Positions 27,130-37,500 of a DNA stretch of 64,000 nucleotides are shown here, in pieces; the stretch's first letter is position 1; every line of letters begins with the position of its first letter. Made by a program: the position numbers and the translations under genes. The stretch is from Acidovorax carolinensis. GTDB lineage: Bacteria; Pseudomonadota; Gammaproteobacteria; Burkholderiales; Burkholderiaceae_C. The notes beneath the pieces were generated by a model. It made no database searches. It was given only the letters and a program-made list of their open reading frames with translations, and was not told the origin of the DNA. The stretch spans positions 1,054,001 through 1,118,000 of the forward strand of contig NZ_CP021361.1 in the NCBI RefSeq assembly GCF_002157145.1. The letters run 5' to 3'.

Positions 27130-28068
27130 ATGAACCAAAGCACTCCCGGTGATTTCACCAAAACCCCCGGCTGGCTGGACTGGTACGCCGGTCCTGCCAA
27201 ACCCACGTTCAAATTGCCCGCCGGCGCGGTCGATGCGCATTGCCATGTGTTCGGTCCGGGCGCCGAGTTTCCCTACGCGCCTGAGCGCAAGTACACACCC
27301 TGCGACGCCTCCAAGGCCCAGTTGTTTGCGCTGCGCGACCACCTGGGGTTTGACAAAAACGTGATCGTGCAAGCCACCTGCCACGGAGCCGACAACCGCG
27401 CCCTGGTCGACGCGCTGCTGCACGCCAACGGCAGGGCGCGCGGCGTGGCCACGGTCAAGCGCAACGTGAGTGACGCCGAATTGCAGGCCATGCACGAGGC
27501 CGGTGTGCGTGGCGTGCGTTTCAACTTCGTCAAGCGCCTGGTGGACTTCACGCCCAAGGACGAGTTGCTGGAAATTGCAGCGCGCATCAAAGCCTGGGGC
27601 TGGCATGTGGTGATCTATTTCGAAGCGGTGGACCTGCCCGAACTGTGGGACTTTTTTACCGCCTTGCCCACCACCGTGGTGGTCGATCACATGGGCCGCC
27701 CCGATGTGTCACTGCCCGTCAACGGACCGCAGTTTGAATTGTTCCGACGCTTCATGCGCGAGCACCCCAACGTCTGGAGCAAGGTGAGCTGCCCGGAGCG
27801 CTTGAGCCTGACCGGTCCGAAGGCCCTGAACGGCGAGCAAAACGCCTACCGCGACGTGGTGCCATTTGCCAAAACCATCGTTGAAGAGTTCCCGGACCGC
27901 GTGCTCTGGGGCACCGACTGGCCACATCCCAACCTGAAAGACCACATGCCCGACGACGGCCTGCTGGTGGACTTTATTCCACACATCGCCACCACCGCAG
28001 CGCTGCAGCACAAGCTGCTGGTGGACAACCCGATGCGCTTGTACTGGCCAGAACTGTCTCCGCCTTGA
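27130..28068 (+). CDS. pmdD: 2-Pyrone-4,6-dicarboxylate hydrolase
   Basis: The 312-residue amidohydrolase has VDAHCHVFGPGAEFPYAPERKY, the LigI N-terminal signature, VVVDHMGRPDVSLPVNGPQFELF, and RVLWGTDWPHPNLKDHMPDDGLLVD near the C-terminus with the conserved Asp. LigI opens 2-pyrone-4,6-dicarboxylate to 4-oxalomesaconate in the cytoplasm. It follows the DUF1932 gene by 3 bases. Confidence 0.94.
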   Translation: MNQSTPGDFTKTPGWLDWYAGPAKPTFKLPAGAVDAHCHVFGPGAEFPYAPERKYTPCDASKAQLFALRDHLGFDKNVIVQATCHGADNRALVDALLHANGRARGVATVKRNVSDAELQAMHEAGVRGVRFNFVKRLVDFTPKDELLEIAARIKAWGWHVVIYFEAVDLPELWDFFTALPTTVVVDHMGRPDVSLPVNGPQFELFRRFMREHPNVWSKVSCPERLSLTGPKALNGEQNAYRDVVPFAKTIVEEFPDRVLWGTDWPHPNLKDHMPDDGLLVDFIPHIATTAALQHKLLVDNPMRLYWPELSPP

Positions 28069-28071
28069 TGT

Positions 28072-28101
28072 GTCATTGCGAGCGTAGCGTGGCAATCCAG
28101 G
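28072..28101. repeat. Single unit of the palindromic intercistronic repeat
   Basis: GTCATTGCGAGCGTAGCGTG followed by GCAATCCAGG matches one arm of the 26095-26170 repeat. It lies just after the pmdD stop codon and may affect the stability of the downstream pmdABC message. Confidence 0.7.
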
Positions 28102-28131
28102 TTTTTATTTGATTCGATCTGAAGGAAATTT

Positions 28132-29443
<1,312 letters not shown>

Positions 29444-30400
29444 ATGACAAAACCTATCAAAGTCGCCCTGGCGGGCGCAGGTGCCTTCGGCATCAAACAC
29501 CTCGACGGCATCAAGAACATTGAAGGCGTTGAAGTGGTCTCACTGGTCAGCCGTGAGCTGGAAAAAACCCGAGAGATCGCGGCCAAATACGGCATTGGCC
29601 ATGTCACCACCGAGCTGGCCGAGAGCCTGGCGCTGAAAGCGGTGGACGCCGTCATTTTGTGTACCCCCACGCAGATGCACGCCGCGCAAACACTGGCCTG
29701 TCTGCGCGCCGGCAAACATGTGCAGGTGGAGATTCCGCTGTGCGACGTGCTCAACGACGGCGAAGAGGTGGCGCAGCTGGCGGCGCAATCGGGCCTGGTC
29801 GCCATGTGCGGCCACACCCGGCGCTTTAACCCCAGCCACCAGTACGTGCACAAGGAGGTTACGGCGGGCCGCTTCAACATCCAGCAAATGGACGTGCAGA
29901 CCTACTTTTTCCGGCGCAGCAACATGAACGCGCTGGGCCAGCCGCGCAGCTGGACCGACCATTTGCTGTGGCACCACGCGGCCCACACGGTGGACTTGTT
30001 TGCTTATCAGTGCGGCAGCCCCATCGTCAAGGCCAATGCGATCCAGGGGCCGATTCACCCCACGTTGGGCATTGCCATGGACATGAGCCTCCAGCTCAAA
30101 AGTGCCAATGGCGCCATTTGCACGCTGAGCCTGAGCTTCAACAACGACGGCCCGTTGGGCACTTTCTTTCGCTACATCGGCGACACCGCCACCTACATCG
30201 CCCGCTACGACGACCTGTTCAATGGCAAGGAAGAAAAGATCGACGTGTCCCAGGTGGCCGTCAGCATGAATGGCATTGAGTTGCAAGACCGTGAGTTCTT
30301 TGCCGCCATCCGCGAGGGTCGCCAGCCCGACTCCAGCGTCGCCAGCGTGTTGCCGTGTTACCGGGTGCTGCATGCGCTGGAGCAGCAGTTGGGTGGGTGA
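29444..30400 (+). CDS. pmdC: 4-Carboxy-2-hydroxymuconate-6-semialdehyde dehydrogenase
   Basis: The 318-residue Gfo/Idh/MocA protein has the NADP Rossmann motif VALAGAGAFGIKHLDGIKNI, then the LigC-like AMCGHTRRFNPSHQYVHKE and FFRRSNMNALGQPRSWTDHLLWHHAAHTVDLF. It oxidises the hemiacetal of the ring-cleavage product to 2-pyrone-4,6-dicarboxylate. It directly abuts pmdB (TAA-ATG) and is the last operon gene. Confidence 0.94.
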   Translation: MTKPIKVALAGAGAFGIKHLDGIKNIEGVEVVSLVSRELEKTREIAAKYGIGHVTTELAESLALKAVDAVILCTPTQMHAAQTLACLRAGKHVQVEIPLCDVLNDGEEVAQLAAQSGLVAMCGHTRRFNPSHQYVHKEVTAGRFNIQQMDVQTYFFRRSNMNALGQPRSWTDHLLWHHAAHTVDLFAYQCGSPIVKANAIQGPIHPTLGIAMDMSLQLKSANGAICTLSLSFNNDGPLGTFFRYIGDTATYIARYDDLFNGKEEKIDVSQVAVSMNGIELQDREFFAAIREGRQPDSSVASVLPCYRVLHALEQQLGG

Positions 30401-30787
30401 GGTAACTCATGTCGGACTGCGGTCAAGTCAAATATACGTCCAGACGCTGGGCGCGCAGGGTATCCGGATGGTGCTCATGTCTCCCGGCCCGGGCTTGCGC
30501 CCAGGCCTCCTCCTATAATGAGTTCGCAAGCTCTTTGTCGCTACGCTCGATGATTAATAAATATCGAGATAACGCTGATAATAAGTTTTTTACACTCTGC
30601 ATTGACCCCATTAACCTCATTCATTATTTGGTTACAAAGGTGTTCAACGGCTATTCTCGAAGCCTTCAGCTTCGGGCTTCGCCCTAAGCAGCTTTCCCCG
30701 TTGAAGATCAATTCAAGAATTCCAATTCAAAGAGGGAGGAAACGCAGACTACCCGCTATAGTTAGTCGGCCCTGCAAAATTCATTTT
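30401..30787. other. Gap after pmdC with a long-armed hairpin, no gene seen
   Basis: No coding sequence is evident. The stretch is AT-richer than its neighbours. It contains an 8-bp inverted repeat, TTCAACGG (30643-30650) and CCGTTGAA (30698-30705), enclosing a smaller GAAGC/GCTTC stem. There is no T-run after it, so it is not a standard terminator. The gap ends at the IS5-like transposase. Confidence 0.5.
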
Positions 30788-31309
30788 TCAAAATCCAGCC
30801 CATGCGGTCTGGCCAAAATTCGGTTTTTCGACCGCCCCGGCGCCGTTGCTCAAACACCAAGTCCCAACGCAAGCATGAGAGCGCTGTAATGTTCCCTTCG
30901 TCCATGGCGGTGACAACGCAGCCTGCAACAGGCGCAAAAAAACCGCCCCTATGCCCCGACGGGCAATGGCGCGCAGCAACCAGCGCAGGTTGTAGCCAGC
31001 AGCACAACTGATGGAGTGCAAAGCGTCGCCCAGCGCGCCTTGCAGCCAGCAGCGATCCATGCGGTGATCAGACTTCAAGTGGCCTATGGCTGGCTCGATG
31101 GCCGGGCGCCGTCTGAGCCAGCCCTTTTGCTTGGTGCTCAGGCGCTTGTACTTGCCCCGGTGAATGATCTCTTTGTCCGGGTTGTCGGCGTCCACGCCGC
31201 GAAAGCCCAGATCGACCACGATGTGCTTGAGCTTGACAGGCAAGTCTTGCATCAAGTTCGTTGCCTGTTCCAGGACTGCGCTCAGGATGTGGCCGTCGTA
31301 GGGTGCGAT

Positions 31310-32777
31310 TCAAACTGATGTGGTGAGTTGATCATGCTGGTTGTTTGAAATTCGCTGCCAATAGCTGTCCCACTGACGGTTTGCGCGATTGAGCCGCAAT
31401 GCCAGCATGTGCTCGGCATTGTGCGCACGCCACCAAGCGCCCGGGCGTTTCATGCGCTGTTGAACAATGCATGCCTATCCGGTTGGCACCCAAGGACACT
31501 ATAGGTGGTAGCTTGACCCGGCGCCAGACGCTACCTGTAGTGGCCGCACCGAGCTTTTGGGCGTTAACCGGATAGGCATGGAACAATGTAGCGGTGGGCG
31601 CTTTCAATTTCCCCCGAACCAATGGGTAAATCGCGCTTGATTGCGTCTTGGTAATTGAGTTGGTCTGGTCTGTTGAACAGGTAGCGGTGGCACTGCCTTA
31701 CCGGGGCCTCGCTGTCCTGAACCTGTGGCGATTCAAGATGCGTTTGCAGCTCGTGCAATACGTCGTTTGCCTGGTTTGTTTTGAGTCGCGTTTTTTGCTT
31801 GTCCATCCACGTTTTGTGTTCCTGCCCTGAGCTGATGATGGCCTTGCCGGCTGCACTGAGGTAGTCACACGCATGAAAGAAATCAACCAGGTAGCGGCCC
31901 TGTGCACCAAATTTCTTTTCAACCTGATCGGCTATCCATGGCGCTCCATCGCCTACGCCATGAATTGGCGTGCCGGTACCAAAGCCGGCCTGAACAGCAC
32001 ACTCAAAGAGGCATTGCCCGGCTGTGTCAACGTCTCCCAGCAGCGTGCCGGCGAAGGCCAGTGTCTTGCTCCCCTGCGGGTGTGCAAGGCATATTTTTGC
32101 CTCTCTCCACTGAAGCTTCTTTCCTTTGCGCTTGTCTGCACTGTTGACATCAGGCTCCATGATGGGCACCATGCCCCCGTCTGTCTGCACAATGACTGCG
32201 GTGCTGGTGCCCGGTTGTGTGGGCCAGCCTTGGGGTGGCGGGGCCGACTCAAATATCTTTTTGGCATGGCCCTCGGTGATGCGGGCAATGGTGCTTTCAC
32301 TCAACACGACGCCATAGTGCTCAACGAGTTTGTCCATGGCTTGGGCAAAGGGTTGGTCAGCACCGAAGTCGGTGACTACGCGCTGTAGCGGGCGTGAGCA
32401 GCCGCGGTTGCTGACTTGGGCGCTTTGCGCAAACGGGCGGACTCTTTTGGTGGCGTTGCGGTATTGAGGCTCGTCAATGCAGATGTCACCAAAGGTGGTG
32501 TGCCAGCAGAGTTTTTTTTACCCTCGCTCCATACGCCAGCGGTTTGCTTGAGCTCTTGCGAGGTCTGCATTACCTGGCGTGTCGCCCATGATTGAAGCGC
32601 AACTTGGCCGGTGCGTCGCATTTCCTCGATTACCCGCATTTCAGCCGCATCGGCAGTCTTGAGCTCTCCCGTCTCATCTTCGACGGCCAGCAGCAGGGAC
32701 TCCATTCGGCTTCGCAGATCAGGATGCGCCCCTAATCTTCTTACCAACTCCGCGTCACTCATTAATGGCTCAGTCAT
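31310..32777 (-). pseudogene. ISKra4-family transposase (two frames, MITE-interrupted)
   Basis: The first part (32777 to about 32512) begins MTEPLMSDAELVRRLG and contains GQVALQSWATRQVMQTSQELK. At the run of eight A (minus strand, 32513-32520) the sequence A-AAA-AAC allows a -1 slip into the second frame: CWHTTFGDICIDEPQYR, FGADQPFAQAMDKLVEHYGV, VIVQTDGGMVPIMEPD, LPIGSGEIESAHRYIV. There the MITE interrupts; after it QQRMKRPGAWWRAHNAEHML continues to a stop at 31310. The slip looks programmed, as described for some ISKra4-group elements; the MITE insertion inactivates the protein. Confidence 0.82.
31470..31580. mobile_element. 111-bp MITE inserted in the ISKra4 transposase gene
   Basis: The terminal inverted repeats CATGCCTATCCGGTT (31470-31484) and AACCGGATAGGCATG (31566-31580) are perfect over 15 bp. 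An 8-bp target duplication GAACAATG flanks them (31462-31469 and 31581-31588). Further inside, GGTGGTAGC and GCTACC extend the pairing, so the whole element can fold into one hairpin. It has no coding capacity. Removing it restores the host frame exactly (RYIV-QQRMKR). Confidence 0.88.
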
Positions 32778-33689
32778 GTCGTCGCCCCTTGGTTGGATGG
32801 ATAGATGGCCGAGAATAACGCCACATCAGTTTGAATCGCACCCGCCGTCGTAGGGGTTGCCGGGGAAGGTGCGTGCACCCAGCATCAGGCCATGCTGGTG
32901 TGAGACCACCACCGCACTCTTGACACCGAACTCGTAGGGCTTGCGTGCCTTGCCCTTGCCAATGCACTCGACCTCCGGCGCGTGCAGCGCGTAGAGCTTG
33001 TTCTTGCTGTGACGCTGTTGCGTGCGGATGCGTTCAGCTCGCGCAAGCCACATCGACAAGTCACTTGCGGCCTTGGGGTGCTCAGGTGCGAAGCCCTCGC
33101 CTTGCATTTTGCGTTGCACCTCGCGAATGACGATGCCAAGAATCGTGCGCTGGCGTTTGAGTACGCGTCTGAGACGCCGGAACTGCTTGGCGTGGGCGTA
33201 GCCGCCGGCCTTCCAGCGCAAGGCCTTGCCTTCCTTGGCAAAGGTCTGTTTGAGCCCGATGCCTGCGCGCTTGGCGGCACTGACCACCTTATGGCGAGCG
33301 ATCTCCAGCAAGCGGCTGTCCACCGGATGGGCGATGGCCTTCTCCTGCACAGTGGTGTCAACAATCACGCGCTCCAGGTCTTGAGGTTTGACGGCCTCCA
33401 TGGCAACGGCCGTGTCGATGGTGGCCTTGAGCAGCAGCTCCAAGCCCTCCTCGCCCAGGTCGCGGCGAAAGCGTCCAATCTGCGTGGCGTCGCAGGGCAG
33501 GCGATGCTCGTAGTAATCCATGCCGCTGAAGAACTGCCACAGGATGTTCTCGCTCCAGCGCACAACGAGTTCTTCGTCGCTGAGGTTGAAGCTGTGCTTG
33601 AGGTACAGCAGGCTGGCCATCAGGCGAATGGGCAGCTTGGGGCGTCCGGCATTGCTGCGGCGACACGCAGATGGCTGTTGCATCGTTGG

Positions 33690-33975
33690 CATCATTTTTT
33701 CCGCGTTTGCCAGACATCCGATACGGCGCCACGAATTTGGGGGCCATCAGGCGAACTATGTGCCCGTGCTTCTCGAACTCGCGCGCCCAGTGATGGGCAC
33801 CAGAACACGTTTCCATTCCGATCAGGCATGGCGGCAAGGACGCCACAAGCTCCAGCAGCTTGCTGCGGCGAACTTCAGGGCGGACAAATTCAGGTTTCCC
33901 TGAGGGTCCAACGCCGTGGACCGCAAAGACGTTCTTTGCCAAATCAATACAAATAGTCCGTATGTAAGGTTGCAA
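33690..33975 (-). pseudogene. IS110-family transposase N-terminal fragment
   Basis: On the minus strand the frame starts MQPYIRTICIDLAKNVFAVH and continues KPEFVRPEVRRSKLLELV, CLIGMETCSGAHHWAREFEK and SGKRGKNDANDATAIC: the DEDD (RuvC-like) domain of IS110 transposases with the D, E and DxxD motifs. After about residue 100 it switches to IS5-like sequence, so the C-terminal two thirds is lost. Confidence 0.85.
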
Positions 33976-34107
33976 CCCCTTGAATTTTCACACCGCTGAC
34001 TCTTGCATTCCTAGAGATGTCCATGTAATGCGCGATTAGGTGTGCGGTCGGAACTCGCCGATCAGGGTTTGTACTATGTAGCCATTCTGGCTCTAGCCAT
34101 ACACTAC

Positions 34108-34119
34108 ATAGGTTCCTAT
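34108..34119. promoter_or_regulatory. TAGG-TT-CCTA inverted repeat (copy 1)
   Basis: ATAGG-TT-CCTAT is a perfect 12-base inverted repeat, 49 bases before the TTG start of the truncated flavoprotein gene. The core TAGGTTCCTA is the same as at 38289-38298 and the complement of 49367-49376, the control regions of the phn genes. Confidence 0.6.
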
Positions 34120-34167
34120 ACATATTCGCCTTGTAATGGGCGCTCATTCGCCCGCAGGAGAGCACCG

Positions 34168-34386
34168 TTGAAGTCGATCGCCGTAGATGTATTCGTCGTT
34201 GGCGCCGGGCCCACAGGTCTGGCCTGTGCTGCGTTGCTGGCCCGCCAGGGCGTTGACATCCTGGTCATTAAAGGCTTTGGGGGAACTCGGATGACGTGCC
34301 CGTTGGGCAAAATCGTCCGACGCTCTCAGATCAGACAAGTCCTGCAAAAGATACTTTATAAATTCAAAATATCGAGATTATCATGA
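34168..34386 (+). pseudogene. N-terminal stub of an FAD-dependent aromatic monooxygenase
   Basis: A TTG at 34168 behind GCAGGAG starts MKSIAVDVFVVGAGPTGLAC, then AALLARQGVDILVIKGFG. This is the GxGPxGL FAD-binding fold of flavoprotein hydroxylases of the phenol/salicylate hydroxylase kind. After about 45 residues the sequence stops resembling the family and ends at 34386. With the shared operator upstream, it is probably the vestige of a gene once belonging to the PAH regulon. Confidence 0.65.
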
Positions 34387-34526
34387 TAAATGATGATACA
34401 AATTAACAAGTTACAGGCGATTTTCTACCTTGGCTCACTAAAGCTCGGTGCATTGGACTGACATCTCAGCTAACTCATATTTCTTACGCATGTAAACGAT
34501 AACGACACGAATAGATAAGGAACACG

Positions 34527-35546
34527 ATGTACTCACATATCTTAGTACCCGTAGATGAATCAATGCTGTCCGCTGCAAACGTAAGCTCGGCTGTGCGTTT
34601 GGCATCTCAACTCGGCGCAAAAATTACATTTTTCCATGCAACTCCAGATCTTTCTGCAACTGGTGAGGGTGCATTGCTAAGAACCATGGCACCCAGCGAG
34701 TTCCTTGATGCGGCGATCGGGGATACCAACGCGGTATTGTCAAAGGCCAAGATCATTGCACTGGTCGCAGGGGTTTCGTGTGAAACTGAGCACAAGGTAT
34801 GTGACCATCCAGCAGAAGCCATTTTGGAAGCAGTCAAACTGCACGGCTGCGATCTAATTGTCATGGCTTCGCGCGGTGTACGCGGGCTTGCGAGTTGGTT
34901 GCACAGCTCACAAACAGAACGCGTGCTGAAGAAATCTCCAGTGGCGTTACTGATTACACGTGTAGCTGCCAGTGATCCGATCAAAGCAAGTGAGCGAGCA
35001 CTTTCTGTCATACAGGATGAACATCGTTCAATTGCTGTGGTGGTGCGGGGCATGCTAGATTTGGTCCAACAAGCCTATGAGCCCGAAGGCAGTTTGGATA
35101 TTCGCAGCCTTGAAGCCATGTTGGCCTACCTGCAGGCATTTCCGCTACAGAAGCACCATCCCAAGGAAGAGCTCTTTATTCACCGCCGTCTGCGTCAACG
35201 TGCACCTGAGAGCGAGAAATTGTTGCTTGAGCTTGAAGCCCAGCATGTCCGTGAACATTCCTTGGTCAACGAGGTCGTTCGTTTGGCGAATGATGTTAAG
35301 TCAGGAGACTCTGCGTCTGATCAAGTACTGAAGGATCAAATCCGCACACTGGGAGATGCAGTGTGGGCGCACATGCAGCTTGAGGAGACTGTAGTATTGC
35401 CATTGGCGAAAGATCGTTTCCAAGAGTCTGATTGGGATGAGATCGCAGTTGCTTTCGAAGGCAATAACGATCCAAGTTTTGGTGACTTACCCTCTGCGGA
35501 GTTCAGTCGATTGTTTACGCGGATAGCGAATTTGTTACCAGCGTAG
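34527..35546 (+). CDS. UspA - hemerythrin (HHE) fusion protein
   Basis: Residues 1-147 form a universal stress protein domain (MYSHILVPVDESMLSAANVS, CDLIVMASRGVRGLASWLHS). Residues about 155-330 form a hemerythrin-like four-helix domain. The likely di-iron ligands are His166 (QDEHRSI), His211/Glu215 (HHPKEELFIH), His240 or His244 (QHVREH) and His282/Glu286 (HMQLEE). The combination suggests a cytoplasmic sensor or scavenger of oxygen or nitric oxide coupled to stress. It stands alone between IS remnants, with AT-richer sequence than the core genome. Intact, start ATG 34527 after AAGGAAC. Confidence 0.85.
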   Translation: MYSHILVPVDESMLSAANVSSAVRLASQLGAKITFFHATPDLSATGEGALLRTMAPSEFLDAAIGDTNAVLSKAKIIALVAGVSCETEHKVCDHPAEAILEAVKLHGCDLIVMASRGVRGLASWLHSSQTERVLKKSPVALLITRVAASDPIKASERALSVIQDEHRSIAVVVRGMLDLVQQAYEPEGSLDIRSLEAMLAYLQAFPLQKHHPKEELFIHRRLRQRAPESEKLLLELEAQHVREHSLVNEVVRLANDVKSGDSASDQVLKDQIRTLGDAVWAHMQLEETVVLPLAKDRFQESDWDEIAVAFEGNNDPSFGDLPSAEFSRLFTRIANLLPA

Positions 35547-35559
35547 TAATAATAACTGA

Positions 35560-35751
35560 TACTGGATCGAGAACCAGATTCGCCCGATTGCCATCGGCCG
35601 CAATAATGTGCATTCCCGTTTTATGCGAATTCGAGTCCAAACGTTCTGCAAGCAGCAAATCCTCCAGCAACTCAGCCACCGCCACCACCTGCTCGGTGCT
35701 CCAGTCATCGTCAATCACCATCGGCAGACCCGATTGCAGACCTGAAGGCAA
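35560..35751 (-). other. Possible remnant of a small IS-associated protein
   Basis: On the minus strand a short frame reads VIDDDWSTEQVVAVAELLEDLL, reminiscent of small hypothetical proteins (DDWxxEQAxAVxELLDDL) found beside transposable elements. The remainder does not look conserved and the frame runs into the end of the UspA-HHE gene. Probably debris. Confidence 0.25.
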
Positions 35752-35904
35752 TTGCTAATGGCGTGCTTCATGATTTGACCCGTTTGCGTGTTGCCGCCGA
35801 CCGAAAACTGAGCCACTTTTTAGAGGTTGTGCCGACCCAAAACTGAGCCAGGTGTTTTACTCGCTCTGCCTACTTTTTGGGCAGGAGCAAACAAGGTGAT
35901 CACC

Positions 35905-37435
35905 ATGGAAATGTTTGGAAAAGTCAGACGGATGTACAAGCGCGACAAGAGGTCGCTGCGTGAGATAGCCAAAGGCACGGGGCTATCGAGAAACACGATC
36001 CGTAAATGGGTGCGCGATGCAAAAGAGGGCGATGAGCCCGAGTACCGGCGCAAGGCGGCACCAGGCAAGCTCACGGCGTTTCACGCGGCGCTGGAGATGG
36101 CACTCAAGGCTGATGCATTGCGCACCAAGCAATACCGTCGCACAGCCCGGGCATTGTTTGTCGAAATCAAAAAGCAGGGCTACAGCGGCGGTTACAGCCG
36201 CGTCACCGACTTTGTGCGAGAGTGGCGAGGCAACGCTGGCAAAGCACCCCGCGCCTTCGTGCCTTTGAGCTTTGCGTTGGGTGAAGCGTTCCAGTTTGAC
36301 TGGAGCACCGAGGGTCTGCTGGTGGGAGGCATCTACTACAACAAGGTCCAACTCTCGCACATGAAACTGTGCGCCAGCAGGGGCTTCTGGCTGGTGGCCT
36401 ACCCCAGCCAGGGCCATGAAATGCTGTTTGATGCCCACACCCGCTCGTTTGCGGCGCTGGGAGGCATCCCTGGGCGGGGCATCTACGACAACATGAAGAC
36501 GGCTGTCGATAAAGTCCAAAAGGGCAAGCAGCGTGTGGTCAATGCCCGCTTCACGGCCATGTGTGCGCACTACCTGTTTGATGCCGACTTCTGCAATGTT
36601 GCCAGTGGTTGGGAGAAAGGCGTGGTCGAGAAGAACGTCCAAGACAGCCGCAGGCGCATCTGGCTGGATGCCCAAAAGCGCAAGTGGAGCTCTTTCGATG
36701 AACTCAATGCCTGGTTGGGCCAGCGCTGTCGCGATTGTTGGAGCGAACTGCGCCACCCTGAGTTTGGCCATTTCAGCGTGCTGGAAATGCTGGAACAGGA
36801 ACGCCTGGCGATGATGCTCATGCCCACCCCCTTTGACGGCTATGTGGAGAAGTCTGCCAAGGTCTCAAGCACCTGCCTGGTCAGTGTGGATCGCAACCGT
36901 TACTCGGTACCCTGTGAATGGGCCAACCACAGGGTCAGCACCCGGCTCTATCCCAGCCGAGTCTACGTCGTCGCTGGTGACTTGGTGGTGGCCAGCCACG
37001 AGCGGGCCTCAGACCGGGGTCATACCTGCTACGACTGGCAGCACTACATCGCGCTGGTGCAGCGTAAACCGGGAGCGCTGAGAAACGGTGCGCCGTGCCG
37101 ACATGCCTGAATCTCTGCAACGACTGCGCCTTGGGCTGATGAAACACGCCGGAGGTGACCGGAGCATGGCGCAGGTATTGGCCGCTGTGCCTACAGCCGG
37201 ATTGGAGGCCGTGTTGGTGGCAGTGGACTTGGTTGTTGAATCTGGCGCACTCAGTGCCGAGCATGTTCTCAACGTGTTGGCCCGCCTCAATGCCAAGCCT
37301 GTGCCAGATTCTGTTGAAACCACCCTGGCGCTTAAGGCACCACCGCTGGCCAATACCCAACGCTACGACAGTCTCAGAGAACTGGGCGCTGATGTACAGG
37401 TCGTACAGACCCAGGAGATCAGCCATGCGTTGTGA
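35905..37435 (+). pseudogene. istA: IstA transposase, frameshifted
   Basis: It starts MEMFGKVRRMYKRDKRSLRE and runs colinear with the other IstA in this window ([49 protein letters not shown]) up to [11 protein letters not shown], where the frame ends at 37110. The continuation (DMPESLQRLRLGLMKHAGGDR to EISHAL) is in another frame from about 37090. A single indel in GTGCGCCGTGCCG is the simplest explanation. The stop at 37435 overlaps istB by 11 bases. Confidence 0.85.
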
Positions 37436-37500
37436 TGTCAGCACTGAACTCAAAGAGCTGCGCCTGCACGGCATGGCGCATGCGTGGGATGAATTGACAA
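37425..37500 (+). pseudogene. istB: istB fragment (N-terminus only)
   Basis: MRCDVSTELKELRLHGMAHA then WDEL is the conserved IstB N-terminus; after about 37496 the sequence no longer matches. The ATPase domain is lost. Confidence 0.75.

Larger units (their letters stand above)
31301..32843. mobile_element. ISKra4-family insertion sequence
   Basis: The element is 1543 bp with perfect 23-bp terminal inverted repeats (GGGTGCGATTCAAACTGATG..., mirrored at 32821-32843). Its 9-bp target duplication GCCGTCGTA is at 31292-31300 and 32844-32852. It is inserted in the IS5-like transposase gene and itself carries a MITE at 31470-31580. Confidence 0.93.
30788..33690 (-). pseudogene. IS5-like transposase split by an ISKra4 element
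   Basis: The two parts (32844-33690 and 30788-31300, minus strand) join in frame when the ISKra4 element and one 9-bp duplication are removed (...FPGNPYDG-HILSAVLEQA...). Conserved parts are GRPKLPIRLMASLLYLKHSFNLSDEELVVRWSEN, DCDATQ-like PCDATQIGRFRRDL, VIVDTTVQEKAIAHPVDS (first Asp), LGFRGVDADNPDKEIIHRG and RRRPAIEPAIGHLKSDHRM (Glu). Its own N-terminus is missing at the junction with the IS110 fragment near 33660-33690, so it is dead twice over. Confidence 0.85.
35789..37500. mobile_element. Second IS21-family element, 3' truncated
   Basis: It begins TGTTGCCGCCGACCG with two TGAGCCA-containing repeats (35790-35853), as at the ends of the 12930-15598 element, and contains istA and the first 25 codons or so of istB. 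From about 37500 the sequence belongs to another IS in the opposite orientation, so the right end is lost. It is related to but not identical with the first IS21. Confidence 0.85.

Noticed and set aside
30643..30705. Hairpin resembling an integron attC site
   Set aside because: The 8-bp arms TTCAACGG/CCGTTGAA do not fit the GTTRRRY/RYYYAAC core sites, and no integrase or cassette is nearby.
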